The notes below the pieces were generated by a model. It did not search any database. It was not told where the DNA came from and was given only the letters and a program-made list of their open reading frames with translations. Source: Oceanicola sp. (GTDB lineage: Bacteria > Pseudomonadota > Alphaproteobacteria > Rhodobacterales > Rhodobacteraceae). From it: a stretch of 39,465 bases of DNA. Shown one piece after another: positions 8,033 through 17,148 of the stretch (within the stretch, counting starts at the first letter, position 1; every line of letters begins with the position of its first letter). The position numbers and the translations under genes are program-made. Location: NCBI GenBank assembly GCA_022447275.1, contig JAKVBK010000029.1, positions 1 to 39,465 of the forward strand, in the 5' to 3' direction.

Positions 8033-8656
8033 ATGTCTGTGCCTGCCCCCTCCTCTGCGTTGGACATATTGGGCGGTTTTGATCCGCTCTATGCCTTCGT
8101 TCTGGCGGGGCTGTTTTCGCCGGGCCCCAATGTCATCTTGTTAACGGCCAGTGGGGCGCGGTTTGGCGTGTGGCGCACCTTGCCCCACGTGCTGGGCGTG
8201 GCTGCGGGTGTTGGCGTGACCTCTGGTCTGACCGGGCTGGGGCTGGGCGCCCTTCTGCTGGCGCAACCGGCGTTGACGATGGCCCTCAAGATCGTCTCTG
8301 CGAGCTGGATTCTGTGGATGGCCTATGGTTTGGCCACCCGCGCCATGGCCGATCACAATGCGGCGCCGGAGCACCCCTGGAGCTTTGGCAAGGCGGTCCT
8401 GTTCCAATGGGTCAACCCGAAAGTCTGGGCGGTGGCTGTGGCGGCTGCGGCAGGGTTTCCCGGCGGTCTGTCGCCTGTGCAGGAAGGAATGCGCCTGGCG
8501 CAGGCCTTCTCGGGGATAAACCTGTTTGTCTGCCTATTCTGGACGGGCGCTGGGGCGCTGTTGGTCTTTTTGCTGCGCTCACCCCTGGCCTGGCGCATCT
8601 TCAATCTGGTGATGGCGGCCGCGCTCGCGGTGGCGGCGGGGATGGTTTTCCTTTAG
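8033..8656 (+). CDS. LysE/RhtB family amino-acid exporter (second of two)
   Basis: A 207-residue inner-membrane protein of the same family as its upstream neighbour, with FSPGPN near residue 28 and FQWVNPKVW near residue 124. The shared layout (SPGPN plus ASGARFGVWRTLPHVLG, then FQWVNPK) suggests an old tandem duplication, but the rest has diverged widely, so the substrates may differ. It starts 3 bases after the previous stop. It ends 56 bases before the ABC exporter gene; that gap holds short C- and G-runs able to pair (CCCCC at about 8664, GGGGG at about 8680) but no T-run. Confidence 0.9.
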   Translation: MSVPAPSSALDILGGFDPLYAFVLAGLFSPGPNVILLTASGARFGVWRTLPHVLGVAAGVGVTSGLTGLGLGALLLAQPALTMALKIVSASWILWMAYGLATRAMADHNAAPEHPWSFGKAVLFQWVNPKVWAVAVAAAAGFPGGLSPVQEGMRLAQAFSGINLFVCLFWTGAGALLVFLLRSPLAWRIFNLVMAAALAVAAGMVFL

Positions 8657-8712
8657 GCACGAACCCCCTATATACCCGGGGGACGGCACCCCCCTCGTGA
8701 AAGTCCCCTCCC

Positions 8713-10566
8713 GTGTTCCGGTATTTTGAAAATCTGGTCGATCCTTATATCGCATATAAGGAAACCGATGCGCCTCCGCGGCGTTTGTTTGCATTCCTTT
8801 GGGATTACTCCCAGCCCTTCAAGAAACTCTTTGCCCTGGCCACTTTGCTGTCGATCGTGGTGGCGGCCATCGAAGTGGGTTTGATCTGGTATATGGGGCG
8901 GATGGTCGACATGCTGTCGGGCCCCGGCACAACGGCGGAGATCTGGGCGGCCCATGGCTGGGAACTGATCGCCATGGCAGTGTTTGTCCTGTTCCTGCGG
9001 CCGGTGTTGCAGGGGCTGGATGTGCTCATCCTGAACAATGCGCTGTTGCCGAACTATGGCACCCTGTTTCGCTGGCGCTCTCACCGGCAGGTGCTGCGCC
9101 AGTCCGTTGGGTGGTTTGAAAACGATTTTGCAGGGCGCATCGCCAACCGCATCATGCAGACGCCGCCTGCCGCAGGCGAAGCGATGTTCCAGGTGTTTGA
9201 CGCGGTCTCGTTCGCCTTGGCCTATCTGGTGGGCGCGGCGATCCTGCTGGCCGATGCCGATCCGCGCCTGGCCATCCCGCTGCTGATCTGGTTCGTGCTG
9301 TACGGGCTGCTGCTGCGCTGGACGATCACGCGGGTTGGGCCGGCCTCTCAGGAGGCGTCCGATGCGCGCTCGGCGGTGACCGGGCGGGTTGTGGACAGCT
9401 ACACCAATATCCATTCGGTGAAGATGTTCGCCCATCACGACGCCGAGCTGGCCTATGCCAAGGAGGCAATCGATCGATCGCGCGATACCTTCCGGGCAGA
9501 GATGCGCATCTACACGATCATGGATGTGTCGCTGACCTTCCTGAACGGATTGCTGATCGTTGGTGTTGTGGGCTGGGCGATTGCCCTGTGGATGCAGGGT
9601 GCTGCCGGTGTCGGGATCGTGGCAGCGGCCACCGCATTGACCTTGCGACTCAACGGGATGACGGGATGGATCATGTGGGCGGTGTCCACCCTGTTCCGCC
9701 AGCTTGGGGTCGTGGCTGAAGGCATGGAAACCATTGCTGATCCGATCAAGCTGGTCGATGCCGCAGATGCCCCCCCCTTGCGCCTGACCGAAGGCGCCAT
9801 CGAGATCAAGGATCTGAGCCATCACTATGGGCGCAGCTCTGGTGGCCTCGACGGGCTCAGCCTGTCGATCCGGCCCGGCGAAAAGGTGGGCGTTGTCGGC
9901 CGGTCCGGCGCGGGTAAATCGACATTCGTGAAGCTGCTTTTGCGGTTCTACGATGCCGAGCGCGGCGCCATCGAGATCGACGGACAGGACATTTCCACCG
10001 TGACGCAGGACAGCCTCCGCCATCAGATTGGCATGGTGCAACAAGACAGCGCGCTGCTGCATCGCTCGATCGCTGAGAACATCCTCTATGGCCGGCCTGA
10101 TGCCAGCGAGGCGGATATGATCGCGGCGGCGGAACGGGCACATGCCCACGCATTCATACAAGAACTGACCGATGTGGAAGGCGGTTCGGGCTACGCGGCC
10201 AAGGTCGGTGAGCGGGGGGTGAAACTGTCCGGGGGACAGCGCCAGCGCATTACCCTGGCTCGGGTGATCTTGAAGGATGCGCCGATCCTCGTGCTGGACG
10301 AGGCCACCTCGGCGCTTGATTCCGAGGTTGAGGCGGCCATTCAAGACACGCTTTACGGGGTGATGGAGGGCAAAACGGTGATCGCGATTGCACACCGCCT
10401 TTCAACGATTGCCCAGATGGACAGGATCGTGGTGATGGATGAGGGCCGCGTCGCCGAAGAGGGCACTCATGCGGAGCTTTTGGCACGCGGTGAGCTTTAT
10501 GCTGGCTTCTGGGCGCGGCAGTCGGGCGGCTTTATCGGGATTGATCCCAGCGAGGCAGCAGAATGA
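8713..10566 (+). CDS. ABC exporter subunit, fused permease and ATPase (first of pair)
   Basis: A 617-residue half-transporter of the multidrug/lipid exporter type: an N-terminal six-helix membrane domain (about 35-330) and a C-terminal ATPase. Walker A GRSGAGKST is near 395-403, the signature LSGGQRQR near 505-512, Walker B ILVLDEATSALD from 525, and the H-loop AHRLST follows. The start codon is GTG at 8713, with no clear Shine-Dalgarno sequence before it (the preceding bases are mostly C); this start is the earliest that fits the family N-terminus MFRYFENLVDPYIAY. The stop overlaps the next gene by ATGA, so the two half-transporters very likely form a heterodimer. The substrate is unknown. 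Confidence 0.93.
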   Translation: MFRYFENLVDPYIAYKETDAPPRRLFAFLWDYSQPFKKLFALATLLSIVVAAIEVGLIWYMGRMVDMLSGPGTTAEIWAAHGWELIAMAVFVLFLRPVLQGLDVLILNNALLPNYGTLFRWRSHRQVLRQSVGWFENDFAGRIANRIMQTPPAAGEAMFQVFDAVSFALAYLVGAAILLADADPRLAIPLLIWFVLYGLLLRWTITRVGPASQEASDARSAVTGRVVDSYTNIHSVKMFAHHDAELAYAKEAIDRSRDTFRAEMRIYTIMDVSLTFLNGLLIVGVVGWAIALWMQGAAGVGIVAAATALTLRLNGMTGWIMWAVSTLFRQLGVVAEGMETIADPIKLVDAADAPPLRLTEGAIEIKDLSHHYGRSSGGLDGLSLSIRPGEKVGVVGRSGAGKSTFVKLLLRFYDAERGAIEIDGQDISTVTQDSLRHQIGMVQQDSALLHRSIAENILYGRPDASEADMIAAAERAHAHAFIQELTDVEGGSGYAAKVGERGVKLSGGQRQRITLARVILKDAPILVLDEATSALDSEVEAAIQDTLYGVMEGKTVIAIAHRLSTIAQMDRIVVMDEGRVAEEGTHAELLARGELYAGFWARQSGGFIGIDPSEAAE

Positions 10567-12392
10567 AGATACTGACCTGGGTAGACCCGTTTCAGCCGGC
10601 AGAAGGTGCGCCACCGCGCACCCTTCTGGCCTTTCTCAAATGGTGCCTCAAAGGGGCAGAGCGCGTGCTGTTCGGGGCCGCGCTGCTGTCGATCATTGCT
10701 GGCGTGACCGAAGTGATTGCCGCGATCCTTTTGGGCGCGGTGATCGACCGGGCGCTGGACGCGGGCCCGGATGCGATTTTCTCTGGGAACACTGCGTTTC
10801 TGCTGGGCTGCGTGGCGTTCTTTCTGGTGATCCGGCCGATTTTGCTGGGGCTCAACACCTACATGCAAACGATCATGATGCAGCCCAATGTGATGAACCT
10901 TGTCTTGTCGCGGCTGCATCGGTTCACTTTGGGTCAGTCTGTCACCTTCTTCGACGATGATTTCGCCGGGCGGATTGCCCAGAAAGAGATGCAGACAGGC
11001 CGGGCCGTGAATGATGCGGTCACAGAGATCGTGAACACGGTGCTGTTTGCGCTGTCGTCGGTGGTGGGGGCAATCTTCCTGCTGGGCACCGTGGATTGGC
11101 GGATTGCGGCCGGTCTGCTGGGCTGGATGGTGGGTTATGGCTTCCTGATCCGGTACTACATGCCGCGCATTCGCGTGCGGTCTAAGGCGCGGGCGGGCGC
11201 GCGCGCCACCCTGACCGGCCAGATCGTCGACACCGTGACGAATATCAAGACGGTCAAGCTGTTTGCCACATCCGCCCATGAAGACCAGGCCGCCCTGCGC
11301 GCCATGGGTACGTATCGCGAGCGCTTTCTTGAATTCGGCGCCGTCTCGGTGGCGTTCCGGTTCTGGCTGATGGCGGTTGCTGGCCTGCTGCCTGTGCTGC
11401 TGATTGGGGGCGCTTTGTGGTACTGGTCTCGCGGGTTGATCTCTGCGGGGGATATCGCGGCCACGGGGGCTGTCTCCCTGCGTTTGGCGCAGATGACGGG
11501 CTGGGTCAGTTTCACGCTGATGTCGCTCTATGCCAATATCGGCGAGATCGAGGACGGCATGCGCACCCTCACCCCGCCACACCGCCTGACTGACCGCCCT
11601 GATGCGGGGCCGCTGCAGATCAGCGACGCCACTGTCACCCTTGAGGACGTGGATTTCGCCTATGGCCGCGACAGCGGCGGCGTGCGCGATGTTACGCTGA
11701 CCCTTGCCCCCGGCGAGAAGGTCGGGATGGTGGGGGCCTCAGGCGCGGGCAAATCCACGCTGGTGGCCCTTCTGCTGCGTCTTTACGATCCGGAGAAGGG
11801 GCGCGTTTTGATCGATGGGCAGGATGTGGCTGGCGTCACGCAGGAAAGCCTGCGCGGGCAGATCGGTATGGTCACGCAAGAGACCGCCATGTTCAACAGA
11901 TCAGCTCTCGACAATATCCGCTATGGCCGGCCCAACGCGACGCTGCCGGAGGTGATGGCCGCTGCCCGCGCCGCTGAGGCCCATGATTTTATTGAAGGTT
12001 TGCAGGATCACGCGGGGCGCACCGGCTATGAGGCCCATCTGGGTGAGCGGGGCGTAAAGCTGTCGGGCGGGCAGAGGCAGCGGATTGCCCTGGCGCGCGC
12101 CATTCTGAAAGACGCCCCGATCCTCGTGCTGGATGAGGCCACTTCGGCCCTTGATTCCGAGGTTGAAGCCAGCATTCAGGCCGCGTTGGAGCGGGTCATG
12201 GATGGCAAGACCGTGCTTGCCATTGCCCATCGGCTCTCGACCATCGCACGGATGGACCGGATCATTGTGATGGATGAGGGCCGCATCGTCGAGCAGGGCA
12301 CCCATGCAGAACTGCTGGCTGCCGGTGGCCTGTATGCCCGCTACTGGTCGCGTCAATCAGGGGGCTTTCTGCAGCTTGAAGCGGCGGAATGA
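10563..12392 (+). CDS. ABC exporter subunit, fused permease and ATPase (second of pair)
   Basis: A 609-residue half-transporter with the same layout as its upstream neighbour: six membrane segments, then Walker A GASGAGKST (about 391-399), signature LSGGQRQR (about 500), Walker B ILVLDEATSALD and H-loop AHRLST. Both subunits keep the catalytic glutamate, the D-loop SALDSE and the H-loop histidine, so unlike many heterodimeric exporters neither ATP site looks degenerate. Translation is coupled to the first subunit through an ATGA overlap. The N-terminus (MKILTWVDPFQPAEGAPPRT) and its match in the partner (VDPYIAYKETDAPPRRL) are alike, which points to duplication of an ancestral half-transporter. 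Substrate unknown. Confidence 0.93.
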   Translation: MKILTWVDPFQPAEGAPPRTLLAFLKWCLKGAERVLFGAALLSIIAGVTEVIAAILLGAVIDRALDAGPDAIFSGNTAFLLGCVAFFLVIRPILLGLNTYMQTIMMQPNVMNLVLSRLHRFTLGQSVTFFDDDFAGRIAQKEMQTGRAVNDAVTEIVNTVLFALSSVVGAIFLLGTVDWRIAAGLLGWMVGYGFLIRYYMPRIRVRSKARAGARATLTGQIVDTVTNIKTVKLFATSAHEDQAALRAMGTYRERFLEFGAVSVAFRFWLMAVAGLLPVLLIGGALWYWSRGLISAGDIAATGAVSLRLAQMTGWVSFTLMSLYANIGEIEDGMRTLTPPHRLTDRPDAGPLQISDATVTLEDVDFAYGRDSGGVRDVTLTLAPGEKVGMVGASGAGKSTLVALLLRLYDPEKGRVLIDGQDVAGVTQESLRGQIGMVTQETAMFNRSALDNIRYGRPNATLPEVMAAARAAEAHDFIEGLQDHAGRTGYEAHLGERGVKLSGGQRQRIALARAILKDAPILVLDEATSALDSEVEASIQAALERVMDGKTVLAIAHRLSTIARMDRIIVMDEGRIVEQGTHAELLAAGGLYARYWSRQSGGFLQLEAAE

Positions 12393-12548
12393 GCGCTGTG
12401 ATATGCGGGGCATGCGTGCATGTCCCTGTGCAGGGGCGGCGCTTTGGCAGACCGTTTGCCCTGTCACACAGCGCTGCGCGGAAAGCTGGCTTGCACGCAG
12501 GCCGTCTTTTCGCGAAACAGCCCGCGCGCGGATTTGGCGGAGCATGGC

Positions 12549-13805
12549 ATGACTGAAGTGACAATCAAGCGGCTGGGGCACCGGGGCGATGGGATCGCCG
12601 ATGGGCCCGACGGCACGCCGATTTTTGTGCCGCGCACACTGCCCGGCGAAGTTCTGTCTGGCACGGTATCCGGCGCGCGGCTGGAGAACCCTCGGATCGT
12701 CACCCCGTCTGACCGGCGCGTGGCAGCGTCTTGCCAGCACTATAAATCTTGCGGCGGCTGTTCCCTGCAGCATGCCGATGACGCGTTTGTGGCGGATTGG
12801 AAGGTTGATGTCGTGCGCGCCGCGTTGTCAGCGCAGGGCCTTGATGCCCCTTTCCGCCCGATCCGGACATCGCCAGCACATAGCCGCAGGCGGGCCGCCT
12901 TTTCCGGAAGGCGCACGAAAAAGGGCGCTTTGGTTGGGTTTCACGCTCCGGCTTCTGATGTGATCACACCCGTCTCCGCGTGCCAGCTTGTGACGCCCGC
13001 GTTGCAGGCGGCGTTGCCCCTCTGCGAGGCGATTGTGATGTTGGGCGGTTCGCGCAAGGCAGAGATGTCGTTGGTGGTGACAGATACGCCCGCAGGGCTT
13101 GATATTCTCGTCACCGGGGGCAAGCCGCTCGATATGGGCCTGCGGCAGGCCCTGTCAGAGGCGGTCATGGGCCACCGGCTGGCGCGGCTGACCTGGGACG
13201 AAGAGCCGGTCTTGCAGGAAACGCCGCCGGTGGTGCGCTTTGATGGCATTGACGTCGCGCTGCCGCCCGGCGCGTTCCTGCAGGCGACTTGCGACGGAGA
13301 AGAGGCGCTGCGCACCGCCGTGACAGAGGCTGTCGGCCCAGCAGGGCGTGTGCTTGATCTTTTTGCCGGCTGCGGCACCTTCGCGCTGCCCCTTGCGCGC
13401 GCGGCCGATGTCTGTGCGATCGAGGGGGCGCAGCCTTTGACAGACGCCCTGTCGGGGGGCTGGCGCGGTGCGGCAGGGGCGCTGAGGCCTGTCGAGACGC
13501 AAACCCGGGATCTCTTCCGCAACCCTGTCATCGCCGAAGACCTCAACGGATATGATGCGGTTGTCATCGATCCGCCCCGGGCTGGGGCAGAGGCGCAGTT
13601 CGCCGAACTGGCCAAATCCCAGGTGCCGGTCATCGCGGCGGTCTCCTGCAATCCGGTGAGCTTTGCCCGGGATGCGGCGCTGCTGACGGCGGCGGGCTAT
13701 CGCCTGGAATGGGTGCAGGTCGTGGATCAATTCCGCTGGTCTGCCCATGTTGAGCTTGTCGCGCGGCTCTCGACTGCCCATATGGCGCAGCATCAAGCGC
13801 TTTAG
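12549..13805 (+). CDS. RNA (uracil-C5) methyltransferase, RumA/TrmA family, with Fe-S cysteines
   Basis: A 418-residue SAM-dependent methyltransferase that modifies uracil in rRNA or tRNA. A TRAM-like N-terminus (1-55) leads to four cysteines, C62, C68, C71 and C145 (CQHYKSCGGC and SACQL), the iron-sulfur ligands of the RumA type. The SAM-binding motif is LDLFAGCGTFALPLA (269-283), followed by VIDPPRAG (339-346), the catalytic cysteine C367 in AVSCNP, and the C-terminal FRWSAHVELVA. I chose the ATG at 12549 because GGCGGAG lies six bases upstream; the frame is open back to 12420 but that part is not family-like. The target base (rRNA or tRNA) is not readable. It is followed by the channel gene after 15 bases. 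Confidence 0.9.
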   Translation: MTEVTIKRLGHRGDGIADGPDGTPIFVPRTLPGEVLSGTVSGARLENPRIVTPSDRRVAASCQHYKSCGGCSLQHADDAFVADWKVDVVRAALSAQGLDAPFRPIRTSPAHSRRRAAFSGRRTKKGALVGFHAPASDVITPVSACQLVTPALQAALPLCEAIVMLGGSRKAEMSLVVTDTPAGLDILVTGGKPLDMGLRQALSEAVMGHRLARLTWDEEPVLQETPPVVRFDGIDVALPPGAFLQATCDGEEALRTAVTEAVGPAGRVLDLFAGCGTFALPLARAADVCAIEGAQPLTDALSGGWRGAAGALRPVETQTRDLFRNPVIAEDLNGYDAVVIDPPRAGAEAQFAELAKSQVPVIAAVSCNPVSFARDAALLTAAGYRLEWVQVVDQFRWSAHVELVARLSTAHMAQHQAL

Positions 13806-13820
13806 GGAGCAGAAAAGCAC

Positions 13821-14600
13821 ATGCGCAAGGCCCTCGCGACGTGGTTGGACAGTGATCCGATCCAAAATCTCATTCTGGCTGTGATCGTGTTCAACGCGAT
13901 TATTCTTGGGCTTGAGACCGTCCCATCAGCGATGGAGACTCACGGCAGCCTGTTGCGCTGGCTCGATATCGGCTGCCTTGCCATTTTCGTGGTGGAACTG
14001 GTGGCAAAGCTGTTTGCGCAGGGCCGGGGTTTCTTCCGTCGCGGCTGGAATATCTTTGACGCGGTGATCATAACCGCCTCGCTGGTGCCCGGTGCGCAAA
14101 CCCTCTCGGTCTTGCGCGCGCTGCGGATCCTGCGGGTGCTTCGGGTGATCTCGGTGATGCCGCGCCTGCGCCGCGTGGTGGAGGGATTTGTTACCGCACT
14201 TCCCGGCATGGGATCCGTGTTTTTACTGATGGGGCTGATTTTCTACATCGGCGCCGTGATGGCCACCAAACTGTTCGCCTCGGCGTTCCCGCAGTGGTTT
14301 GGCGATCTTGGAAGCTCGGCCTACAGCCTGTTCCAGATCATGACACTGGAAAGCTGGTCGATGGGGATCGTGCGGCCTGTCATGGAGGTTTACCCCTATG
14401 CATGGCTGTTCTTCGTGCCCTTCATTTTGCTGACAACCTTCGCGGTGGTGAACCTTTTGGTTGGTTTGATCGTGAATTCGATGCAGGAAGCCCACAGTGC
14501 AGAAGAGGTTGCCGCCACGGACGCCTATCGCGATGAAGTGATGATGCGTTTGAAGGCAATTGAGGCCAAACTGGCCGCAGACAACGAGGGCAAACCCTGA
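13821..14600 (+). CDS. Bacterial voltage-gated sodium channel (BacNav/NaChBac type)
   Basis: A 259-residue inner-membrane protein with six segments (S1-S6), which assembles as a tetramer in this family. The voltage sensor S4 carries arginines at every third position, R99, R102, R105 and R108 (VLRALRILRVLRV). The pore loop contains the sodium filter TLESWSM (175-181). S6 (about 198-222) ends in a charged helix (AEEVAATDAYRDEVMMRLKA) that fits the C-terminal four-helix coiled coil of BacNav channels. This is close in plan to NaChBac and NavAb, and such channels are common in marine and alkaliphilic bacteria. It lies 15 bases after the RNA methyltransferase and 46 before an L,D-transpeptidase on the same strand. 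Sodium selectivity is inferred from the filter. Confidence 0.93.
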   Translation: MRKALATWLDSDPIQNLILAVIVFNAIILGLETVPSAMETHGSLLRWLDIGCLAIFVVELVAKLFAQGRGFFRRGWNIFDAVIITASLVPGAQTLSVLRALRILRVLRVISVMPRLRRVVEGFVTALPGMGSVFLLMGLIFYIGAVMATKLFASAFPQWFGDLGSSAYSLFQIMTLESWSMGIVRPVMEVYPYAWLFFVPFILLTTFAVVNLLVGLIVNSMQEAHSAEEVAATDAYRDEVMMRLKAIEAKLAADNEGKP

Positions 14601-14646
14601 ACGAGGCCACCAATGGCCCAAAATGTCGGGACAAGAGGGGCAGAGC

Positions 14647-15174
14647 ATGACCAAGAAACCCGTGCTGACGCGCAGGCATGCGATTGGCCTTGGGGCCGGG
14701 GCCGCCGCCGCAGCCCTGTCTGGCTGCAATCCTCGCGGCGCGCGCTTCAAGCGCTATTCCGGGCCTGAGGTGACACGGATCCTTGTTTTCAAGGAATCGC
14801 GCAAGATGTACCTGATGAGCGCGCGCACCCCGATGCGCATGTTCGATATTGATCTGGGCTTTGCCCCTGTCGGGGACAAGAAGGTTGAAGGGGACGGCAA
14901 AACGCCGGAAGGCGACTACGTGATCGATCGCAAAAACCCGGATTCGCTGTTCCACCTGTCCTTGGGCATCTCTTATCCAAATGCGGCTGACCGGGCAGAG
15001 GCTGCAGCGCTTGGGAAGGCCCCCGGTGGCGACATCTTTATCCATGGGGGGCCGCGCCGAAAGGACAAGGCCGGGCCTGATTGGACATGGGGCTGCATCG
15101 CTGTGACCAATGGGGAAATCGAGGATATCTACGCCATGGTTCAGGTGGGAACACCGATCTCGATCCGGGCCTGA
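14647..15174 (+). CDS. L,D-transpeptidase (YkuD domain), Tat-exported, probable lipoprotein
   Basis: A 175-residue exported protein. The N-terminus has the Tat pattern TRRHAIGLG and a lipobox-like ALSGC, with C27 as likely lipidated residue. The YkuD catalytic region has H133 (FIHGGP) and C150 in WTWGCIAVTN, a variant of the SHGC motif. Such enzymes make or edit 3-3 cross-links or attach proteins to peptidoglycan in the periplasm. The start at 14647 (MTKKPVLTRR) is chosen from AGAGGGGC upstream and from the signal peptide; the frame is open back to 14560 but that overlaps the channel gene. It is the last gene of a rightward run and converges with the iminopeptidase gene. Confidence 0.88.
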   Translation: MTKKPVLTRRHAIGLGAGAAAAALSGCNPRGARFKRYSGPEVTRILVFKESRKMYLMSARTPMRMFDIDLGFAPVGDKKVEGDGKTPEGDYVIDRKNPDSLFHLSLGISYPNAADRAEAAALGKAPGGDIFIHGGPRRKDKAGPDWTWGCIAVTNGEIEDIYAMVQVGTPISIRA

Positions 15175-15227
15175 GCCGGGGGGCGGTTTGGCGGGATGCT
15201 GGGCGGATGTGTGCTGTGGCCAGAAGG

Positions 15228-16217
15228 CTAGAAGCCGAACTTGCCAGCCTCGCGGTAAATGGCCCGGGTTATGCGGACGAGTTCAGCGGTAATTCCGGGC
15301 TCGGACAGGGCATGGCCCGCCTGAGGCACCATCCGCAACTCACCCCGAGACCAGCTTTCTGTCAGCTTCCAGGCGGAAACGGGCGGGCAGATCATGTCAT
15401 AGCGCCCTTGCACCACGGTGCCGGGAATGTGGCTGATCAACGAGATGTCCCGCAGGATCTGGCCGTCTTCCGCCAGAAAGCCCTGATTGCGGAAATAATG
15501 ATTCTCGAGACGCGCGAAGGCACGGGCATAATCGGCAGGGCTTTCGCCCGTGGGCCCGTCATTGTCGATCGAGGCCAGTGCGTTTTCCCAATTTGCCCAG
15601 GCGCGGGCATAGCGGGTTTCCATCATGACATCCCCGGAGAACAGGCGCCGGTGATAGGCGGCGATCATATCGTCGCGCTCGTCCATCGGGATCAGGTTTT
15701 CAAAGCGCTGCCACAGATCGGGGAAGAACTGCCCTGCGCCGCCGCCGTAAAACCAATCCAGTTCGGCCTGCGTCATCAGGAAGACGCCGCGCAGCACCAG
15801 ATAAGCGGCCCGGTCGGGATGGGTTTCGGCATAGACCAGCGACAGGGTTGCCCCCCAGCTGCCGCCGAACACAACCCAGCGGTCAATATCGAGCATCTCG
15901 CGGATCTGCTCAATATCGCGGACCAGATCCCACGTGGTGTTGTTGGTCACAGATGCATGGGGCCGCGACCGGCCGCATCCGCGCTGATCAAACAAAATGA
16001 TTCGATATTCCGCCGGATCAAAGTAACGGCGCATGGCCGGGCTACAGCCGCCGCCCGGGCCGCCATGCAGCACGACAACCGGAATGCCATCGGGGTTTCC
16101 GCATTGCTCTACATATATGCGATGGCCATCACCCGTATCCATCATCCGCTGATCAAAGGGATCGAGCGGGGGATACAGGTGCTGACTTGCGCTTTTTTGA
16201 CCCGCACGTCTGTCCAT
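15228..16217 (-). CDS. pip: Proline iminopeptidase, alpha/beta hydrolase
   Basis: A 329-residue cytoplasmic peptidase that removes N-terminal proline. The oxyanion-hole segment is HGGPGGG (51-57), the nucleophile S120 sits in GGSWG, and the Asp and His of the triad are in GRYDMICPP and AGHALSEPG near the end. [11 protein letters not shown] (77-87) is typical of this family. The start at 16217 (MDRRAGQK) is supported by AGGA eight bases upstream; the frame is open to 16388 but that would cross the divergent ubiG. It is divergent from ubiG with 61 bases between the start codons. The role with ubiG is probably coincidental. Confidence 0.92.
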   Translation of the reverse strand: MDRRAGQKSASQHLYPPLDPFDQRMMDTGDGHRIYVEQCGNPDGIPVVVLHGGPGGGCSPAMRRYFDPAEYRIILFDQRGCGRSRPHASVTNNTTWDLVRDIEQIREMLDIDRWVVFGGSWGATLSLVYAETHPDRAAYLVLRGVFLMTQAELDWFYGGGAGQFFPDLWQRFENLIPMDERDDMIAAYHRRLFSGDVMMETRYARAWANWENALASIDNDGPTGESPADYARAFARLENHYFRNQGFLAEDGQILRDISLISHIPGTVVQGRYDMICPPVSAWKLTESWSRGELRMVPQAGHALSEPGITAELVRITRAIYREAGKFGF

Positions 16218-16231
16218 ACTCGTCCTATATA

Positions 16232-16253
16232 GCCACAAGTGGCATAGCGCCAC
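16232..16253. promoter_or_regulatory. Three alternating GCCAC/GTGGC half-sites between pip and ubiG
   Basis: The 61-base gap between the divergent pip and ubiG starts holds GCCACAAGTGGC (16232-16243, a perfect dyad around AA), followed by GCCAC at 16249-16253, so GTGGC also pairs with the last half-site across five bases. TATATA lies directly beside it at 16226-16231 and reads the same on both strands. The layout suggests an operator shared by both promoters, but I see no good -35 element at the right distance for either gene. Confidence 0.35.
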
Positions 16254-16278
16254 GCCAAACCCACCACGAGGAGCCGTC

Positions 16279-17028
16279 ATGTCCGAAACCGTGAACACCG
16301 TTGATCCCGCAGAGGTCGCCAAGTTCGAAGCGATGGCTGCAGAATGGTGGGATCCGACCGGGAAGTTCAAGCCGTTGCACATGCTCAATCCAACGCGGCT
16401 CGATTATATCCGTGACCAGATCGCCGCTGAGTTTGACCGGGATATGAACGCGCCAGCGCCTTTCGCGGGCCTGCGGCTGCTTGATATCGGCTGCGGGGGC
16501 GGGCTTTTGTCGGAGCCGATGACGCGCTTGGGGGCGACCGTGGTGGGCGTGGATGCGGCCGCACGCAACATCCCCGTGGCCCAGGCCCATGCACGCCAAT
16601 CGGGGCTGGAGATCGATTATCGTCATACCACGGCAGAGGCGATGGCGGCCGATGGCGAACAGTTCGATGTGGTGCTGAACATGGAGGTGGTGGAACATGT
16701 GGCGGATCCGGCCGCCTATCTGCGGGCCTGCCATGATTTGCTGCGCCCGGGCGGGCTGATGGTTTGTTCGACCCTGAACCGAAACCCCAAAAGCTATGCG
16801 GTTGCGATCATCGGGGCAGAGCATGTCATGCGCTGGCTGCCGAAGGGCACCCATGAATGGAGCAAATTCATCACGCCGGATGAGCTCTATGCGCTTTTGG
16901 AAGGGGCTGGTTTGGATCCGGTTGACCGAAAAGGCATGGTGTTCAATCCCTTGCTTTGGTCATGGCGGCTGTCTGATCGGGATCTGAGCGTGAACTACGT
17001 GACCACCAGCCTGAAGCCTGAGGGCTAG
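16279..17028 (+). CDS. ubiG: Ubiquinone biosynthesis O-methyltransferase
   Basis: A 249-residue SAM-dependent methyltransferase that methylates the two hydroxyl groups in ubiquinone synthesis (bifunctional 2-polyprenyl-6-hydroxyphenol and 3-demethylubiquinol methylase). SAM-binding motif [14 protein letters not shown] (67-80), acidic VGVDAA (89-94) and NMEVVEHV (134-141) match the family, and the N-terminus [19 protein letters not shown] is diagnostic for UbiG. GAGGAG six bases before the ATG supports the start. It is divergent from pip and converges with the marR-type gene at 17190. Confidence 0.95.
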   Translation: MSETVNTVDPAEVAKFEAMAAEWWDPTGKFKPLHMLNPTRLDYIRDQIAAEFDRDMNAPAPFAGLRLLDIGCGGGLLSEPMTRLGATVVGVDAAARNIPVAQAHARQSGLEIDYRHTTAEAMAADGEQFDVVLNMEVVEHVADPAAYLRACHDLLRPGGLMVCSTLNRNPKSYAVAIIGAEHVMRWLPKGTHEWSKFITPDELYALLEGAGLDPVDRKGMVFNPLLWSWRLSDRDLSVNYVTTSLKPEG

Positions 17029-17094
17029 GGCAGGCAGCTAAGCCCACCGCTGGGCCGCGCATCACAGATCCGGCTGATCCAGCGTCGGGCCGGG

Positions 17095-17148
17095 CGCAGC
17101 GCGCCGGGGCGCGCGCTGCGATTTGGGGCTCTGCCCCGGCCGTGCCGG
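17095..17148. repeat. Cluster of three GC-rich stem-loops, REP-like intergenic element
   Basis: The 161-base gap between the convergent ubiG and marR-type genes contains three stem-loops in a row: a perfect 10-base stem CGCAGCGCGC/GCGCGCTGCG (17095-17104 and 17111-17120), GGGGC-TCT-GCCCC (17125-17137), and CCGGC-CGT-GCCGG (17136-17148). A tail CCCCGGAGTGTATCC follows. This form, a GC-rich palindrome block ending in CCGGAGT-like sequence, resembles the palindromic extragenic elements I recall from Rhodobacteraceae genomes. I see no second copy in this window. It may end both convergent transcripts. Confidence 0.5.

Noticed and set aside
8668-10395. A 575-codon minus-strand frame across the first ABC subunit
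   Set aside because: His/Arg/Gln-rich nonsense with no motif; shadow of the exporter gene.
15081-16232. A 383-codon plus-strand frame opposite pip
   Set aside because: No motif and no ribosome binding site; pip on the other strand has its full catalytic triad.
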